From: Sinorhizobium alkalisoli
Lineage (GTDB): Bacteria; Pseudomonadota; Alphaproteobacteria; Rhizobiales; Rhizobiaceae
DNA length: 64,000 nucleotides
Direction of reading: 5' to 3'
NCBI RefSeq assembly: GCF_008932245.1
Contig: NZ_CP034910.1
Coordinates: 1,798,001-1,862,000, forward strand
Shown here: positions 8,823-17,956 of the stretch, one piece after another
Layout: every line of letters begins with the position of its first letter
How positions within the stretch are numbered: position 1 is the first letter of the stretch
Notes under the pieces: generated by a model
Told to the model about the DNA's origin: nothing
Databases searched by the model: none
What the model saw: only the letters and a program-made list of their open reading frames with translations
Program-made: the position numbers and the translations under genes

Positions 8823-9817
8823 TTGGTGCTCCTGCCTTGCAAGCGAATTCTCGGATCGAGGACGGCCAGCGCCAGATCGGAAATCAGCACGCCGATGACG
8901 GTGAGGAAGGCGAGGAACATCAGAAACGAACCGGCCAGATACATGTCCTGGCTCTGCAGCGCCTTGACCAGCATCGGGCCGGTGGTCTCGAGCGAGAGCA
9001 CGATCGCCGTGATTTCCGCACCGGAGATGATGGCCGGCAGGATCGAGCCGATGTCGGAGATGAAGAAATTGAGCGCCATGCGCAGTGGATATTTGAGCAG
9101 CGTCTTCGTCGGCGAAAGCCCCTTGGCCCTCGCCGTGACGACATATTGCTTTTGAAGCTCGTCAAGCAGGTTGGCTCTCAGCCGCCGGATCATGCCGGCC
9201 GTACCGGCGGCGCCGATAATGACAACCGGAATCCAGATGTGTTCGAGGATCGATTTCGCCTTCTCCCAGCTCATCGGCTCCGCGAAATATTTCTGGTCCA
9301 TGAGATGGCCGATCGAGGTGCCGAACCAGATGTTGGCGAAATACATGAGGATCAGCGCCAGCATGAAGTTCGGGACTGCGATGCCGATGAGCCCGACCAG
9401 CGACAGGCCGTAATCGCCCCAGCTATATTGATGCGTCGCGGCATAGATGCCGATCGGAAAGGCGATGATCCAGGTAAACACGATCGTGAGGAAGGAGACG
9501 AGAATCGTCAGCCACAACCGGTCGCCGACGACCTCGCTCACCGGCAGCTGGTATTCGAAGGAATAGCCGAAGTCGCCCTGCAGCATGCCCCCGACCCAGT
9601 AAACGTAACGCAACACTGCCGGCTTGTCGAAGCCGTACTCTCTGCGCAGCGCCTCTATCTGCTCCATGTCGACACCCTCGCCCTGGGCGCGCAGTTCGGC
9701 AATGTAGCTTTCGAAATAGTCGCCCGGCGGCAGCTCTATGATCGCGAAGACGAGCGCGGAAATGATGATGAGGGTCGGCACCATGACAGCGATACGCCAG
9801 AGGATGTAGCGAAGCAT
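8819..9817 (-). CDS. OppB/DppB-type ABC transporter permease
   Basis: 332 residues from the ATG at 9817 (MLRYILWRIAVMVPTL...), the normal OppB-type start. Upstream in-frame ATGs (as far as 9901) lie inside the binding-protein gene and give an unlikely basic leader. Six membrane segments are expected. The EAA motif reads T-A-R-A-K-G-L-S-P-T-K-T-L-L-K-Y. The start is 1 bp before the stop of the binding-protein gene, showing translational coupling. Confidence 0.87.
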   Translation of the reverse strand: MLRYILWRIAVMVPTLIIISALVFAIIELPPGDYFESYIAELRAQGEGVDMEQIEALRREYGFDKPAVLRYVYWVGGMLQGDFGYSFEYQLPVSEVVGDRLWLTILVSFLTIVFTWIIAFPIGIYAATHQYSWGDYGLSLVGLIGIAVPNFMLALILMYFANIWFGTSIGHLMDQKYFAEPMSWEKAKSILEHIWIPVVIIGAAGTAGMIRRLRANLLDELQKQYVVTARAKGLSPTKTLLKYPLRMALNFFISDIGSILPAIISGAEITAIVLSLETTGPMLVKALQSQDMYLAGSFLMFLAFLTVIGVLISDLALAVLDPRIRLQGRSTK

Positions 9818-9818
9818 G

Positions 9819-11720
9819 TCAGTTGCCCTCTTCCAGCCAGAACGTATCGGTCTTGTAGACGCCGAAATAGCTCGTCGGATCGAAGCCATAGAGCCCCTCA
9901 TCCGGGAAGTTGCGCAGTTTCTCCGTGACGAGGATCGGCTGTAGCGATGCGTTGACCAGTCCTATCGAGAAGACCTGGTCCGTGTAGATGGAGAGCATCT
10001 CCTTCCATATCTCTTCCCGCTCGGCAGCGTCGGAGGAAAGCCTCCAGCGCTTGAGAAGCTTGAGAAGCTCGACGACCGACGGCATATCGGGCGCCTCACC
10101 CATCTCGCCGTGGGACATGTAGTTGAGCCCCCAGACCGGCCATTGCAACTGGTCATCCGCAGTCGGCGCGAGCTGGCCGGGATTCATGTCTGCCGTCGGC
10201 ACGCCGTTGTCGATGCCGAACCACAGCGACATGATGATCTCGCCGCCGACGGCGCGGCTGCGGAAGGTATCGCGCTGCGAGGCACGGATGAAGAGCGATA
10301 TGCCAACCTTGTGCCAATAGTCGGCGACAAGCTGGAGCACATCCGTATCGAGCGTGCTTTCGCCGGGCGTTTCCACGACGATTTGCGCCCTGCGCCCGTC
10401 GGGCAGGAAACGGATGCCGTCGCTGTCGCGTTCGACGAGACCGGCCTCGTCAAGCAGCGCATTGGCGCGATCCGGATCGTGAGCGATCCAGGCACTGGCG
10501 AATTCAGGCGCGAAGAGCGGGCTCTCCGGCAGGACGGTATCGGCGCTTTCCTTCGTCAGGCCGTAGAACATCGCCATGTTGATTTCGCGCCTGTCGATCG
10601 CCAGCGACAGGGCCCGGCGGACGCGCACGTCTCTCAGCAACGGCCGCCAGACCGGATCTGCGCAGTTGAGATTCGGAAGCAACGCAAGGCGCGAACCTTG
10701 CGTCTTTTTCCACAGCTTGACCTTCACCGGATAACGCTTCTCAGCATCCTTGAGGAAAGTGTAGTCGACAAAGTCGATGCCGGTCGCCTGCAGGTCGCTC
10801 TCACCCGTGCCGGCCTTTGCCGGAATGAGCGCGGACGAGCTGACACTGAGCACGAACCGGTCGATATAGGGCAATTGCAGGCCGTTTTCGTCGACGCGAT
10901 GGAAATACGGGTTGCGCTCGAAGATGAACTGTTCGGCCGGCAGCGGCGTGGTGTTGCGCCAGGGATCGAGCGTTGGAAGATCCGGATTTTCAGGGCGATA
11001 GGAGCGCGCCATGCGCATATGCAATTGGCTCCACTTCTTCAGGCGCTCCTGCCTGAGGATCGCCTTCAGCTTTTCCTCGTCCTGGTACTTCTCGTGGAAC
11101 TGCTTGAGGTAGGCGGACGGCACGGCAATGACCAGTGGCTGCGGCGCGGCAAGCTTCTGGAGGAAATCCGGGTTGGGCACCGACCAGGAATAGCGCAGGG
11201 TGCGCTCGTCTAGGGTTTCGAACTTCCCAGCCTCCCCATCGATGACCAGTGCCGTTGGCAGGCCAGCCGGCGACAATTTCTCGTTAAGCAGCACATCCTC
11301 CCAGCAATAGCGGAAGTCCTCCGCCGTCAGCGGCGTGCCGTCCGACCATTTGTGACCTTCACGCAGGCGGAAGGTGAAGATGCGATCCTCTTCCGTCTCA
11401 TAGCCCTCGAGAACATCGGGGTGAAGGTCGAGATTCTCATCGTAGCCGACCAGCCGGGCATAGCCGTAGATCGTCATTAGGCGAATATCCTTAGCGCTGC
11501 CGATCAGCATACGGAGCCTGCCGCCATGGCGGCCCGGTTCCCGTCCCATCGCAGCGACCTTGATTACCCGCGGGATCTTCGGCAGTCGTTCATTCAGCGG
11601 CGGCACCTTGCCTTCAGCGACGAGCGGCGCCAGAGCGTCGAGCTCGCGCGTGGCGCCGAGCAGCGATCTCGGCAACGCCGTCGAGGCGAGCATGCCGAGC
11701 GCGGTTCTTCGCGTGATCAC
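9819..11720 (-). CDS. family 5 extracellular solute-binding protein of the Opp-type importer
   Basis: 633 residues from a GTG at 11720, chosen because AAGGGAG lies 6 bases upstream and the next residues form a twin-arginine-like export signal (T-R-R-T-A-L-G-M-L-A-S-T-A-L). The mature part has the SBP_bac_5 landmarks: W-S-D-G-T-P-L-T-A-E-D-F near residue 165, R-N-P-Y-F-H-R-V, and R-V-R-R-A-L-S-L-A-I-D-R. It should bind a peptide or oligosaccharide in the periplasm. The GTG overlaps the stop of the dual-ATPase gene by 4 bp. The genes follow the order ATPase, binding protein, permease, permease. Confidence 0.85.
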   Translation of the reverse strand: MITRRTALGMLASTALPRSLLGATRELDALAPLVAEGKVPPLNERLPKIPRVIKVAAMGREPGRHGGRLRMLIGSAKDIRLMTIYGYARLVGYDENLDLHPDVLEGYETEEDRIFTFRLREGHKWSDGTPLTAEDFRYCWEDVLLNEKLSPAGLPTALVIDGEAGKFETLDERTLRYSWSVPNPDFLQKLAAPQPLVIAVPSAYLKQFHEKYQDEEKLKAILRQERLKKWSQLHMRMARSYRPENPDLPTLDPWRNTTPLPAEQFIFERNPYFHRVDENGLQLPYIDRFVLSVSSSALIPAKAGTGESDLQATGIDFVDYTFLKDAEKRYPVKVKLWKKTQGSRLALLPNLNCADPVWRPLLRDVRVRRALSLAIDRREINMAMFYGLTKESADTVLPESPLFAPEFASAWIAHDPDRANALLDEAGLVERDSDGIRFLPDGRRAQIVVETPGESTLDTDVLQLVADYWHKVGISLFIRASQRDTFRSRAVGGEIIMSLWFGIDNGVPTADMNPGQLAPTADDQLQWPVWGLNYMSHGEMGEAPDMPSVVELLKLLKRWRLSSDAAEREEIWKEMLSIYTDQVFSIGLVNASLQPILVTEKLRNFPDEGLYGFDPTSYFGVYKTDTFWLEEGN

Positions 11721-13609
11721 CGTCGTAACTCCCTTGCATCCACCGATTTCCGGGCGAGCACGAAATGACCGCCGCCGAGATCGGCGGGAACCAGCGCATC
11801 CCTCTCGCCGCCGCCGACGAACTGTGCGCCCCATTGCCGCTGATCCGAACCGCCGCTCGCCTGGAGCGACTCGAAGTCGAGCTTGCGGTCGAGGTCCGGA
11901 TAGGGCACGGCCGCCAGCAGCGATTTCGTATAGGGGTGGACGGGGTCGCGCATCAGCACCTCGCGCGGCGCCAGTTCCACGATGCGGCCGGCGCACATGA
12001 CGGCAATGCGGTCCGCCATGTAGTCGACGACGGCGAGGTTGTGCGAGATGAACAGCATCGTCAAGCCGAGCTCCTTCTGCAGATCCTTCAGGAGGTTGAG
12101 GATCTGCGCCTGCACCGACACATCGAGTGCCGAAACGGGCTCGTCGCAGATCAGCAGCTGCGGCAGGAGAGCCAATGCTCGCGCAATGCCGATGCGCTGC
12201 CTTTGGCCGCCGGAGAAACTGTGCGGGTACCGGTTGATGAAACGCTGGTCGAGGCCGACCGCCTGTAGCAGGGAGCGCACGGTTTCGACCCGCGACCGCG
12301 GCGTACCCCGGCCGTGAATTTCAAGCGGTTCGCTCAAGATGTTCTTGATCGTCAGGCGCGGAGAGAGCGACGACACGGGATCCTGGAAGACCATCTGGAT
12401 CTTCGTGCGCATCGCCTTGAGGTCCGCCCCTTGGAGCTTCAGGACATCCACCGGCCCGTCACCGTCGTCGAAGGCGACAGAGCCGCTATCCGGAGTCACG
12501 GCTCGCATAAGAATCTTGCTGACCGTCGTTTTGCCGCAGCCACTTTCGCCGACCAGACCCAGGCATTCGCCGCGGCGAATATCGAAGCTGACATTGTCGA
12601 CCGCCCGGTGACGCGAACCGTCGTCGCCACCAAACCAGCCGGAACTGCGGGTCGTGAACGTCTTCGAAAGATCGCGCACCGACACGAGGACATCCGGTCC
12701 GGCCGCTCGTTTCGCCTGCTGGCTGCCGATCAGCGTGTCCGCCTTGACCGGCACTTCGCGAAGCGCCTTCAACCGTTCGCCGGGCTTCATGTCGAAATGC
12801 GGCACGGCGGCCATCAGCCCCTTCAGATAAGGGTGCTGGGGATTGCGAAAGATCGCATCGACCGGGCCGGCCTCGACGATTTCCCCATGATAGATTACCA
12901 CGACCTCATCGGCCATGTTGGCGACGACGCCGAGATCATGCGTGATCAGCAGCATTGCCATGTTCATCTTGGCCTGGAGCTCACGCAGGAGCTGGAGAAT
13001 CTGAGCCTGCACCGTGACATCGAGAGCGGTTGTCGGCTCGTCGGCAATCAGCAGCGCCGGCCGACAGATCAGTGCCATCGCGATCATCGCGCGCTGCCGC
13101 ATTCCACCGGAAAGCTCGAACGGGTACATGTCGTATGCTCGCTTCGGATAGGCAAATCCAACATATCCCAGAAGCTGCTCGGTCCGCTGCCGCCGCTCGG
13201 CCTTGTCCGCATCCGTATGAATCGTCAGCACTTCGGAAATTTGGTTTCCGACCGTATGGAGCGGCGACAGCGACGTCATCGGCTCCTGAAAGATCTTGCT
13301 GATGCGCGCACCGCGAATCTCGTGGATCTCGCGTCCATCGGGCTCCAGCGCCAGAAGGTCGACAGGCTTTCCAACCGCCTTCGGGTCACTGAACAGGACC
13401 CGCCCGCTGACCTTGGCCACGCTCGGCAGAATGCCCATGATCGCCTGGCTGATCGCCGATTTTCCCGAGCCGGACTCACCGACGAGCGCGGTCACCTTGC
13501 CCGGCAAAATCCTGAAGTTGGCCCCCCGGACCGCATGCACTTCGCCCCCAAGAACCGAAAACGTGATCCGCAGACCCTCAACTCGCAGCAGGTCCGCTCC
13601 CAAGCTCAT
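11717..13609 (-). CDS. dual-ATPase (OppD+OppF / YejF-type) ABC transporter subunit
   Basis: 630 residues from the ATG at 13609. An earlier ATG at 13642 would add 11 residues with no clear benefit. It contains two full nucleotide-binding domains. The first has [16 protein letters not shown] and L-L-I-A-D-E-P-T-T-A-L-D. The second has G-E-S-G-C-G-K-T-T, F-S-G-G-Q-R-Q-R and L-L-I-C-D-E-P-V-S-A-L-D. Each carries the C-terminal extension with H-P-Y that is typical of peptide importers. It is the first gene of the four-gene importer operon, so the promoter should lie in 13610-13776. The ligand is probably an oligopeptide or short oligosaccharide; the adjacent glycan genes favour the latter. Confidence 0.9.
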   Translation of the reverse strand: MSLGADLLRVEGLRITFSVLGGEVHAVRGANFRILPGKVTALVGESGSGKSAISQAIMGILPSVAKVSGRVLFSDPKAVGKPVDLLALEPDGREIHEIRGARISKIFQEPMTSLSPLHTVGNQISEVLTIHTDADKAERRQRTEQLLGYVGFAYPKRAYDMYPFELSGGMRQRAMIAMALICRPALLIADEPTTALDVTVQAQILQLLRELQAKMNMAMLLITHDLGVVANMADEVVVIYHGEIVEAGPVDAIFRNPQHPYLKGLMAAVPHFDMKPGERLKALREVPVKADTLIGSQQAKRAAGPDVLVSVRDLSKTFTTRSSGWFGGDDGSRHRAVDNVSFDIRRGECLGLVGESGCGKTTVSKILMRAVTPDSGSVAFDDGDGPVDVLKLQGADLKAMRTKIQMVFQDPVSSLSPRLTIKNILSEPLEIHGRGTPRSRVETVRSLLQAVGLDQRFINRYPHSFSGGQRQRIGIARALALLPQLLICDEPVSALDVSVQAQILNLLKDLQKELGLTMLFISHNLAVVDYMADRIAVMCAGRIVELAPREVLMRDPVHPYTKSLLAAVPYPDLDRKLDFESLQASGGSDQRQWGAQFVGGGERDALVPADLGGGHFVLARKSVDARELRR

Positions 13610-13776
13610 TGCAACACGCTTCCTTCGCGCCACTCCTCGCATAATCCGGCTTGGTATTATGCAAGCAACCCCAAAGTGTTATCAGCGCCGCTCGCGCATC
13701 CGCGGCGGCCGTCAAGCAAAAACAGTAGCCTAGGTTCAACAGGCTGTCCAGCAGACCGGAAGGCGGGTGAATTCGC

Positions 13777-14748
13777 CTAAAAGGGGCAAGTGCCGTTCGT
13801 CAACACGTCGGTGCAAAATGGCGAGCGACGGAAATCGTCGTAGTAGAGCGTCCAGTCGGTGGTATCGGCAGCGCGATAGGGACCGAATTTGAAATACTGG
13901 TTTTCACCAAGACCCTTGTCCGCATGACCGATATGGCCTTTCACCGTCACGATCGGCTTACCATTGGCATAGAGCTCAATGTGGCCGGTACCGTCGGGGC
14001 CAGGTTTGGTGTAGACGGCGAAATCGATCCAGCCGGAGTCGGGATGGGGCAGCGGGTTGCCATGATTGGTAACCCTCACGGCCGTCGTGCAGGAATTGAA
14101 GAGGCTGCCGTCTTCCGGCTCCCAATTGCTGTCTGCCGCAACCAGAATGCGCATCTGGTTAACGTCAGGGCGGAGCCAAACGGGCGTCTCGCCGGCGCCG
14201 CAGCGTGCGGGGACATTGTCGGGCCCGGTCGAAGCCGGCGGCAGGTAATTCGTCTCTACGGTCGCGAAAAGCTTGCCGAGATCCATGCGCAGCGCAAGGA
14301 AGGGACTGAAATCGCCATCCGCACCGGGGTCGATCTCGCGTTTCCACTGCGCGATGAGGTAGCGGTGATCGCCGTTCGGGATGGGATCGTCGAACTTTAC
14401 CGCGAAGCCGTACCAGACGCCCTCGTCGTAAGGCACGCGCAGCTCTGTCTTTTCCCAGATTTCCGCCCGCTCGCTGCACCCGTCGTTCAGGCTTGGGCAA
14501 TGGGGTACCACGCTGAGCTTCAGGCCCCCAGTGCCCGTTCTTTTGACGAGGCTTTGAAACTCGACCGATCCAGCACTTTGTTCGAAGTTCTCACGGTAAT
14601 AAAGGCCGCCCTCCGGGGCGAAATCCTTGCCGTCGAAGCCGTCGACGAGCTTGCGCTCCGTCGGCGGCTGCGACGATTGAGCACCCGCAACGCCGGGCAG
14701 AATGAAAATGGCAGCCAGCAAAACGACGCGAAGCATTGAACTCCTCAT
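13777..14748 (-). CDS. secreted polysaccharide lyase-fold protein (heparin-lyase I-like, PF14099 type)
   Basis: 323 residues with a clear Sec signal (MRSSMLRVVLLAAIFILPGVAGAQ). The mature part has Y-R-E-N-F-E-Q, G-C-S-E-R-A-E-I-W-E-K, W-Y-G-F-A-V-K-F-D, H-R-Y-L-I-A-Q-W-K and, near the C-terminus, a beta-rich stretch with Y-K-F-G-P-Y-R. This fits the jelly-roll polysaccharide lyase family common in rhizobia. It would act in the periplasm or outside the cell on an acidic glycan; the substrate is not known. The start ATGA overlaps the stop of the cyclase gene, so the two are co-translated. Confidence 0.7.
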   Translation of the reverse strand: MRSSMLRVVLLAAIFILPGVAGAQSSQPPTERKLVDGFDGKDFAPEGGLYYRENFEQSAGSVEFQSLVKRTGTGGLKLSVVPHCPSLNDGCSERAEIWEKTELRVPYDEGVWYGFAVKFDDPIPNGDHRYLIAQWKREIDPGADGDFSPFLALRMDLGKLFATVETNYLPPASTGPDNVPARCGAGETPVWLRPDVNQMRILVAADSNWEPEDGSLFNSCTTAVRVTNHGNPLPHPDSGWIDFAVYTKPGPDGTGHIELYANGKPIVTVKGHIGHADKGLGENQYFKFGPYRAADTTDWTLYYDDFRRSPFCTDVLTNGTCPF

Positions 14749-16094
14749 TGAAGCATCTTGTCGATCAGACCGCGCGGCCCCGACACCTGTTTCTTGTTAC
14801 GATAGAGCAACATGACATGCTCGGCTTCGGAGAGTCCATCCTCAACCGCGCGCTCTGCATTCTCGTCCACGATCGCGGCAAGGGCAGTATCGCGCGGGTA
14901 AAGCACGGTGAACTTCTGGCGCACCCCGCGCAAGGTCTCCTCGCCAAGGGTCAGCCAGTCGCCCCCGCAGTAGTTGACGAAGGCTTCGCTGGCGACAACG
15001 CTGTGGCCATATTTCTTCGTCAGGCTCTGCAGCCGCTGCACCTCGTTCACTGCGGAGCCGAAGACTGAGAACGTCAACCGGTCCCGAAGCCCCACATTGC
15101 CGAACATGACATTGCCCACATGCAGACCGATGCCAAAGCCGATCGGATCGCGGCCAAGTTTTTTCCGCTCGGCATTGAGGGCGGCCATGCGCGCGCTCGC
15201 TGCGCCGACGGCCGCGAAAGCCTCTCGGCTGGCCAGTTCCGACGGCTCCCGGTGCCTGCCGCAGGGATAGACGGCGATGAAGCCGTCGCCGACAAAGCTC
15301 AGGATTTGACCGCCGTTGCGATTGAACGGCGTGGCGATAGCGTCGAAGAAGCCATTCAGCGTTTCGATATAGGCCTGCCGCCCCTCCTTCTCCGCCAACA
15401 TGGTGGAATCGCGCATGTCCGCCATCACCAGGGCAGCGCGAACCGTCTCGCCATCGCCGCGCCGAACCTGTCCGCTCATGACTCGCCGTCCGGCATTGGC
15501 GCCAAGATAGGTCGTCAGCATATTGTCGGCGAGCTTGCCGAGCACGGCGACCTTTGCGGCGATCGCCAAGTGGTTCTGGAGCCGCAACAAGGCCGCGATG
15601 ACGTCATCGCTGAAGCCGCCGTGGCGATCCGTCGTCCACGAGCCGACCATGCCATGCTCGGATTCTGCGCCGAGCGGCTGCATGAACGCGATATAGTCGG
15701 TTGCGCCCTGCTCCTTCAACTCGTCAAAAATCGGAAACTCCGACGGTTCAGACGGGTCGATGCGCCGTCTCACATGGTCGAGATTGTTGCTGAGCAGGTA
15801 ATAATAGGGGCTCTCCAGGAAGCGCTGCGGATTGCGTGCCAATTCCTCGTGGCGCAATCCGGTCACCTCGATGCCCCTGCCGCGCCACCAGGTAAAGCCG
15901 AGTGCGTCATAGAGCGGGTGCAGCATCGAGAAAGACAGATGGACGCGCATCAGCGGCAGGCCCGCCGCCGCGAGCCTTTCGCAGAAGCCGCGCACGATCG
16001 TCTCCAGCGTTTCGTCGCTAAGCGAAGTGCGCATGAGCCAATCCGCAACCTTGTCCAGGAGGATTTCGGAAACATTGCCATCGGATTGGCTCAT
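14745..16094 (-). CDS. class III adenylate/guanylate cyclase
   Basis: 449 residues. The N-terminal ~200 form a sensor-like region seen in many rhizobial cyclases, with a W-W-R-G-R-G-I-E segment. The C-terminal catalytic domain, about 215-400, contains M-A-D-M-R-D-S-T and F-V-G-D-G-F-I, which carry the two metal-binding aspartates, followed by G-I-G-L-H-V-G-N-V-M-F-G-N-V-G. It lacks membrane spans, so it should be cytosolic. Sinorhizobium genomes encode many such cyclases. Coupling by 4-bp overlap to a secreted glycan-active protein is unusual. Confidence 0.85.
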   Translation of the reverse strand: MSQSDGNVSEILLDKVADWLMRTSLSDETLETIVRGFCERLAAAGLPLMRVHLSFSMLHPLYDALGFTWWRGRGIEVTGLRHEELARNPQRFLESPYYYLLSNNLDHVRRRIDPSEPSEFPIFDELKEQGATDYIAFMQPLGAESEHGMVGSWTTDRHGGFSDDVIAALLRLQNHLAIAAKVAVLGKLADNMLTTYLGANAGRRVMSGQVRRGDGETVRAALVMADMRDSTMLAEKEGRQAYIETLNGFFDAIATPFNRNGGQILSFVGDGFIAVYPCGRHREPSELASREAFAAVGAASARMAALNAERKKLGRDPIGFGIGLHVGNVMFGNVGLRDRLTFSVFGSAVNEVQRLQSLTKKYGHSVVASEAFVNYCGGDWLTLGEETLRGVRQKFTVLYPRDTALAAIVDENAERAVEDGLSEAEHVMLLYRNKKQVSGPRGLIDKMLQ

Positions 16095-16483
16095 TGGATG
16101 TCCTCATCGTTGCGGTGGCGTCCGCTCCCGCTACGGCAGGACGGCAAAAGGGATCGCCTGACCGGGGCAGCATCAGAAGTTTCGCACCGTCGAATTAGAA
16201 AAGTTCACGCCGCATTGCGGCAGACTCGTACGGCGACCGGGTGTCGCCTGCCCTCCGCAGATATTCACGGTCGGGCAGGATTTCCAGAGACCTCCGCAAT
16301 TTTCGATCGCAGAGCGACTCTTACACGAAACGTCGGCTCCGTTTGCACCCTCGAATTGCCGGGGTTGCGTGGAGCGGAACGGCCCGTGCTTGACTTGAGG
16401 CTGCATTATCGCCAACAAAACGGAATCGAAATGGCAGCCGCACCATGGTCAGATCGACCGCCTGAGAACACTGGAAACTTAAC
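16095..16483. other. intergenic region between divergent cyclase and UDP-sugar dehydrogenase genes
   Basis: 389 bp that must hold the promoters of both flanking divergent genes. I see no convincing gene. An open frame on the minus strand (16173-16418) would encode a cysteine-rich 81-residue peptide, but it has no clear ribosome-binding site. No strong palindrome or repeat was seen. Confidence 0.4.
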
Positions 16484-17821
16484 TTGACCTCCCCTCATCA
16501 CGACCGGCTCCTCGAATCGATTACAGCGCACGCCGCCCATGTCGGCGTCATCGGATTGGGCTATGTTGGCCTGCCGCTCGCCATTGCCGTCGCGCGCTCT
16601 GGTTTTTCGGTAACCGGCTTCGACATCGACCCTGCGAAGATCGTCGCACTCGATGAGGGGCGCTCGTATGTCGAGGCAGTTACGGACGACGCTCTCGGAC
16701 GCGAAGCGGAAGCCGGGCGCTTCCGCTCGACGACCGATTTCGCCGGCCTCGGCCTCTGCGACGTGATCGTGATCTGTGTACCGACACCGCTCACCAAGCA
16801 CCGCGATCCCGACCTCTCCTTCGTGGAAAAGACGTCTCACGCGATCGCCAAGACCTTGCGGCCGGGTCAGCTCATCGTGCTGGAGTCGACTACCTATCCC
16901 GGAACCACCGATGGCGTTGTGCGCGCGATCCTCGAGGAGACGGGACTGAAGTCGGGCGCTGACTTCTTCCTCGGGTTTTCGCCAGAGCGGGAAGATCCCG
17001 GCAACCGCGCCTTCGAGACGGCCAGTATCCCCAAGGTGGTCGCCGGCGACGGTGCACTCGCCGCGGCGCTCATGGAGCGGTTCTATGGCGCCGTGGTGGC
17101 GTCGGTCGTGCCGGTCTCATCCAATGCGACGGCCGAGGCGGTGAAGCTGACGGAGAATATCTTCCGTGCGGTCAACATCGCGCTCGTCAACGAACTCAAG
17201 GTCGTCTACGACGCGATGGGCATCGATATCTGGGAAGTGATCGAGGCCGCCAAGACGAAACCGTTCGGCTACATGCCTTTCTATCCCGGCCCAGGACTCG
17301 GTGGGCACTGCATCCCAATCGATCCGTTCTATCTCACATGGAAGTCGCGCGAATACGAATTGCCGACCCGCTTCATCGAACTCGCAGGCGAGATCAACTC
17401 GGCCATGCCCCGCCATGTGGTCGGACGGCTCGCCGAGGCGCTCGACCGCCGGCAGGGAAAGGCGCTGAGCCGCTCGAGCGTGCTCATCATCGGCCTTGCC
17501 TATAAGAAGAACGTCCCTGACATTCGCGAGAGCCCGTCGCTGAGGCTGATCGAACTGATCGAGGAACGGGGCGGCAAGGCTTCCTTCCACGATCCGCATG
17601 TGGACGAAATTCCCTCGACGCGAGAGTATCCTTCGCTGAAGGGACGCCGGTCTGTCGCCTTCGACGAAGACACAATCCGCCGTTTCGATGCCGTGCTTGT
17701 CGCGACGGACCATGACGCCGTCGACTATGCCGCCCTCGTCCGCTGGGCGCCGCTGATCATCGACACGCGCAACGTCTTTGCGCGCCGAGGACACTCGGCG
17801 GACCACATCCTCAAGGCATGA
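16484..17821 (+). CDS. UDP-N-acetylhexosamine/UDP-glucose 6-dehydrogenase family (WbpA/WecC-like)
   Basis: 445 residues starting at a TTG (16484); an in-frame stop lies just upstream, so no longer start is possible. The N-terminal Rossmann motif is V-G-V-I-G-L-G-Y-V-G-L-P-L-A near residues 20-33. C-V-P-T-P-L and E-S-T-T-Y-P-G-T-T follow. The catalytic cysteine is in G-G-H-C-I-P-I-D near residue 276. It oxidises a nucleotide sugar to a uronic acid with two NAD+, giving an acidic sugar donor. The C-P-T-P-L and G-G-H-C-I-P-I-D pattern favours the UDP-GlcNAc/ManNAc branch over plain UDP-glucose dehydrogenase. The nearby lyase-fold protein and glycosyltransferases fit an acidic-glycan pathway. Confidence 0.85.
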   Translation: MTSPHHDRLLESITAHAAHVGVIGLGYVGLPLAIAVARSGFSVTGFDIDPAKIVALDEGRSYVEAVTDDALGREAEAGRFRSTTDFAGLGLCDVIVICVPTPLTKHRDPDLSFVEKTSHAIAKTLRPGQLIVLESTTYPGTTDGVVRAILEETGLKSGADFFLGFSPEREDPGNRAFETASIPKVVAGDGALAAALMERFYGAVVASVVPVSSNATAEAVKLTENIFRAVNIALVNELKVVYDAMGIDIWEVIEAAKTKPFGYMPFYPGPGLGGHCIPIDPFYLTWKSREYELPTRFIELAGEINSAMPRHVVGRLAEALDRRQGKALSRSSVLIIGLAYKKNVPDIRESPSLRLIELIEERGGKASFHDPHVDEIPSTREYPSLKGRRSVAFDEDTIRRFDAVLVATDHDAVDYAALVRWAPLIIDTRNVFARRGHSADHILKA

Positions 17822-17844
17822 CGGAAGAACCGGCGACCCCACTA

Positions 17845-17956
17845 GATCACGATGATTTTAGGTCGGATGGACCTAAATTCATAAACGTGATCGATTCTAA
17901 AGAGTTGGCGCGGGATGCGGGGCGGAAAACCGCGCACACTTTTCCTCATCCCGCGC
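17845..17956. repeat. RIME-type rhizobial intergenic mosaic palindrome
   Basis: There are two consecutive palindromes. The first, 17845-17892, has arms GATCACG...CGTGATC with an inner ATGATTTTAGGTC/GACCTAAATTCAT pairing. The second, 17908-17956, pairs GCGCGGGATG with CATCCCGCGC around a GCGG...CCGC core. Its 112 bp length and two-palindrome layout match the RIME elements known from Rhizobiaceae. It lies between convergent genes, and its right end supplies the stop codon of the DUF3095 gene. Confidence 0.85.

Noticed and set aside
8837..9928. 363-codon plus-strand frame opposite the OppB-type permease
   Set aside because: Antisense shadow of a well-supported membrane protein gene.
16173..16418. 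Cysteine-rich 81-residue frame that could look like a small secreted or precursor peptide
   Set aside because: No ribosome-binding site, no signal peptide, and it lies in a promoter region between divergent genes. Kept only as intergenic.
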